Position numbers and translations under genes: made by a program. Of a stretch of 64,000 bases of DNA, positions 63,898-64,000 are shown piece after piece. This stretch comes from Loxodes magnus (taxonomy: Eukaryota > Ciliophora > Karyorelictea > Loxodida > Loxodidae), in the NCBI GenBank assembly GCA_946699065.1, contig CAMPDV010000441.1:186001-250000 (forward strand). The letters run 5' to 3'. Numbering within the stretch: the first letter of the stretch is position 1; every line of letters begins with the position of its first letter. Below the pieces are notes generated by a model that saw only the letters and a program-made list of their open reading frames with translations, searched no databases and was not told the origin of the DNA.

Positions 63898-64000
63898 ATG
63901 AGTAAGGATGAGATATAAATAGGAGTATCAGTTGGTAGTTAAAATAATAATTTAGATGATATTCATTTAGCTAAGCTTAGTGATCATAAAGGCATTTTTA
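63898..64000 (+). CDS. Probable start of a gene running off the right edge
   Basis: ATG at 63898 opens MSKDEIQIGVSVGSQNNNLD then DIHLAKLSDHKGIF to the window end, reading TAA as Gln. The A-rich context before the ATG and the abrupt change from AT-rich spacer to balanced, polar coding sequence suggest a true N-terminus. It is too short to identify. Confidence 0.45.

Overview
This window is very AT-rich nuclear DNA from a ciliate. In the recognisable genes TAA and TAG stand where glutamine is expected, and TGA stands at conserved tryptophans that other gene copies spell TGG. All three standard stop codons are therefore read as sense, as in the karyorelict code (NCBI table 27, e.g. Loxodes/Parduczia) or the Condylostoma code (table 28). 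I cannot tell which, because it is unclear whether genes end at TGA or also at TAA. Eukaryotic tRNA genes, low gene density and insertions with target-site duplications fit a large, repeat-rich ciliate genome. Since almost no frame closes under this code, open frames alone prove nothing; I relied on homology between copies, family motifs, local base composition and insertion boundaries.

The window is dominated by three paralogues of a large membrane protein of about 2,600 residues: signal peptide, a long run of Pmp-like beta-helix repeats with GGA(I/L)Y motifs, a Cys-rich domain, about seven membrane spans and a Q/E/K-rich cytoplasmic tail. Copy 1 (minus, 1-6837) runs off the left edge. Copy 2 (minus, 27631-35418) is intact. 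Copy 3 (plus, 52127-59867) carries two single-base deletions. The copies are mosaics of each other, including a tract of about 1.1 kb that is nearly identical in all three. Two decayed relatives holding only the N-terminal part lie at 14.5-14.9 kb and 43.9-44.5 kb.

The 5' flanks of copies 1 and 2 are old duplicates of each other, and each has received a compact insertion of about 0.8 kb made of a single GC-richer ORF flanked by a 17-19 bp direct repeat. The insert at 7271-8055 encodes an unrecognised protein of 258 residues. The insert at 35497-36325 encodes a 259-residue coiled-coil plus CCHC zinc-knuckle protein. Paralogous flanks show the uninterrupted sites. A second small zinc-knuckle ORF lies at 38001-38306.

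From 10.7 to 21.2 kb, two inverted repeats of about 812 bp enclose 8.9 kb. Inside are a tRNA-Pro gene, an N-terminal relic of the big gene family and a decayed beta-tubulin gene in two complementary, oppositely oriented pieces (ends at 12.4-13.2 kb minus, middle at 19.7-20.2 kb plus). A dispersed repeat of about 500 bp occurs at 21.3 and 39.5 kb; the second copy, with a 12 bp target duplication, sits inside a minus-strand coding region at 38.9-40.3 kb. Other genes are tRNA-Gly, a second tRNA-Pro, tRNA-Ile, a probable small basic protein at 61.0-61.3 kb and the probable start of a gene at the right edge. The rest is AT-rich sequence in which I see no supportable gene.
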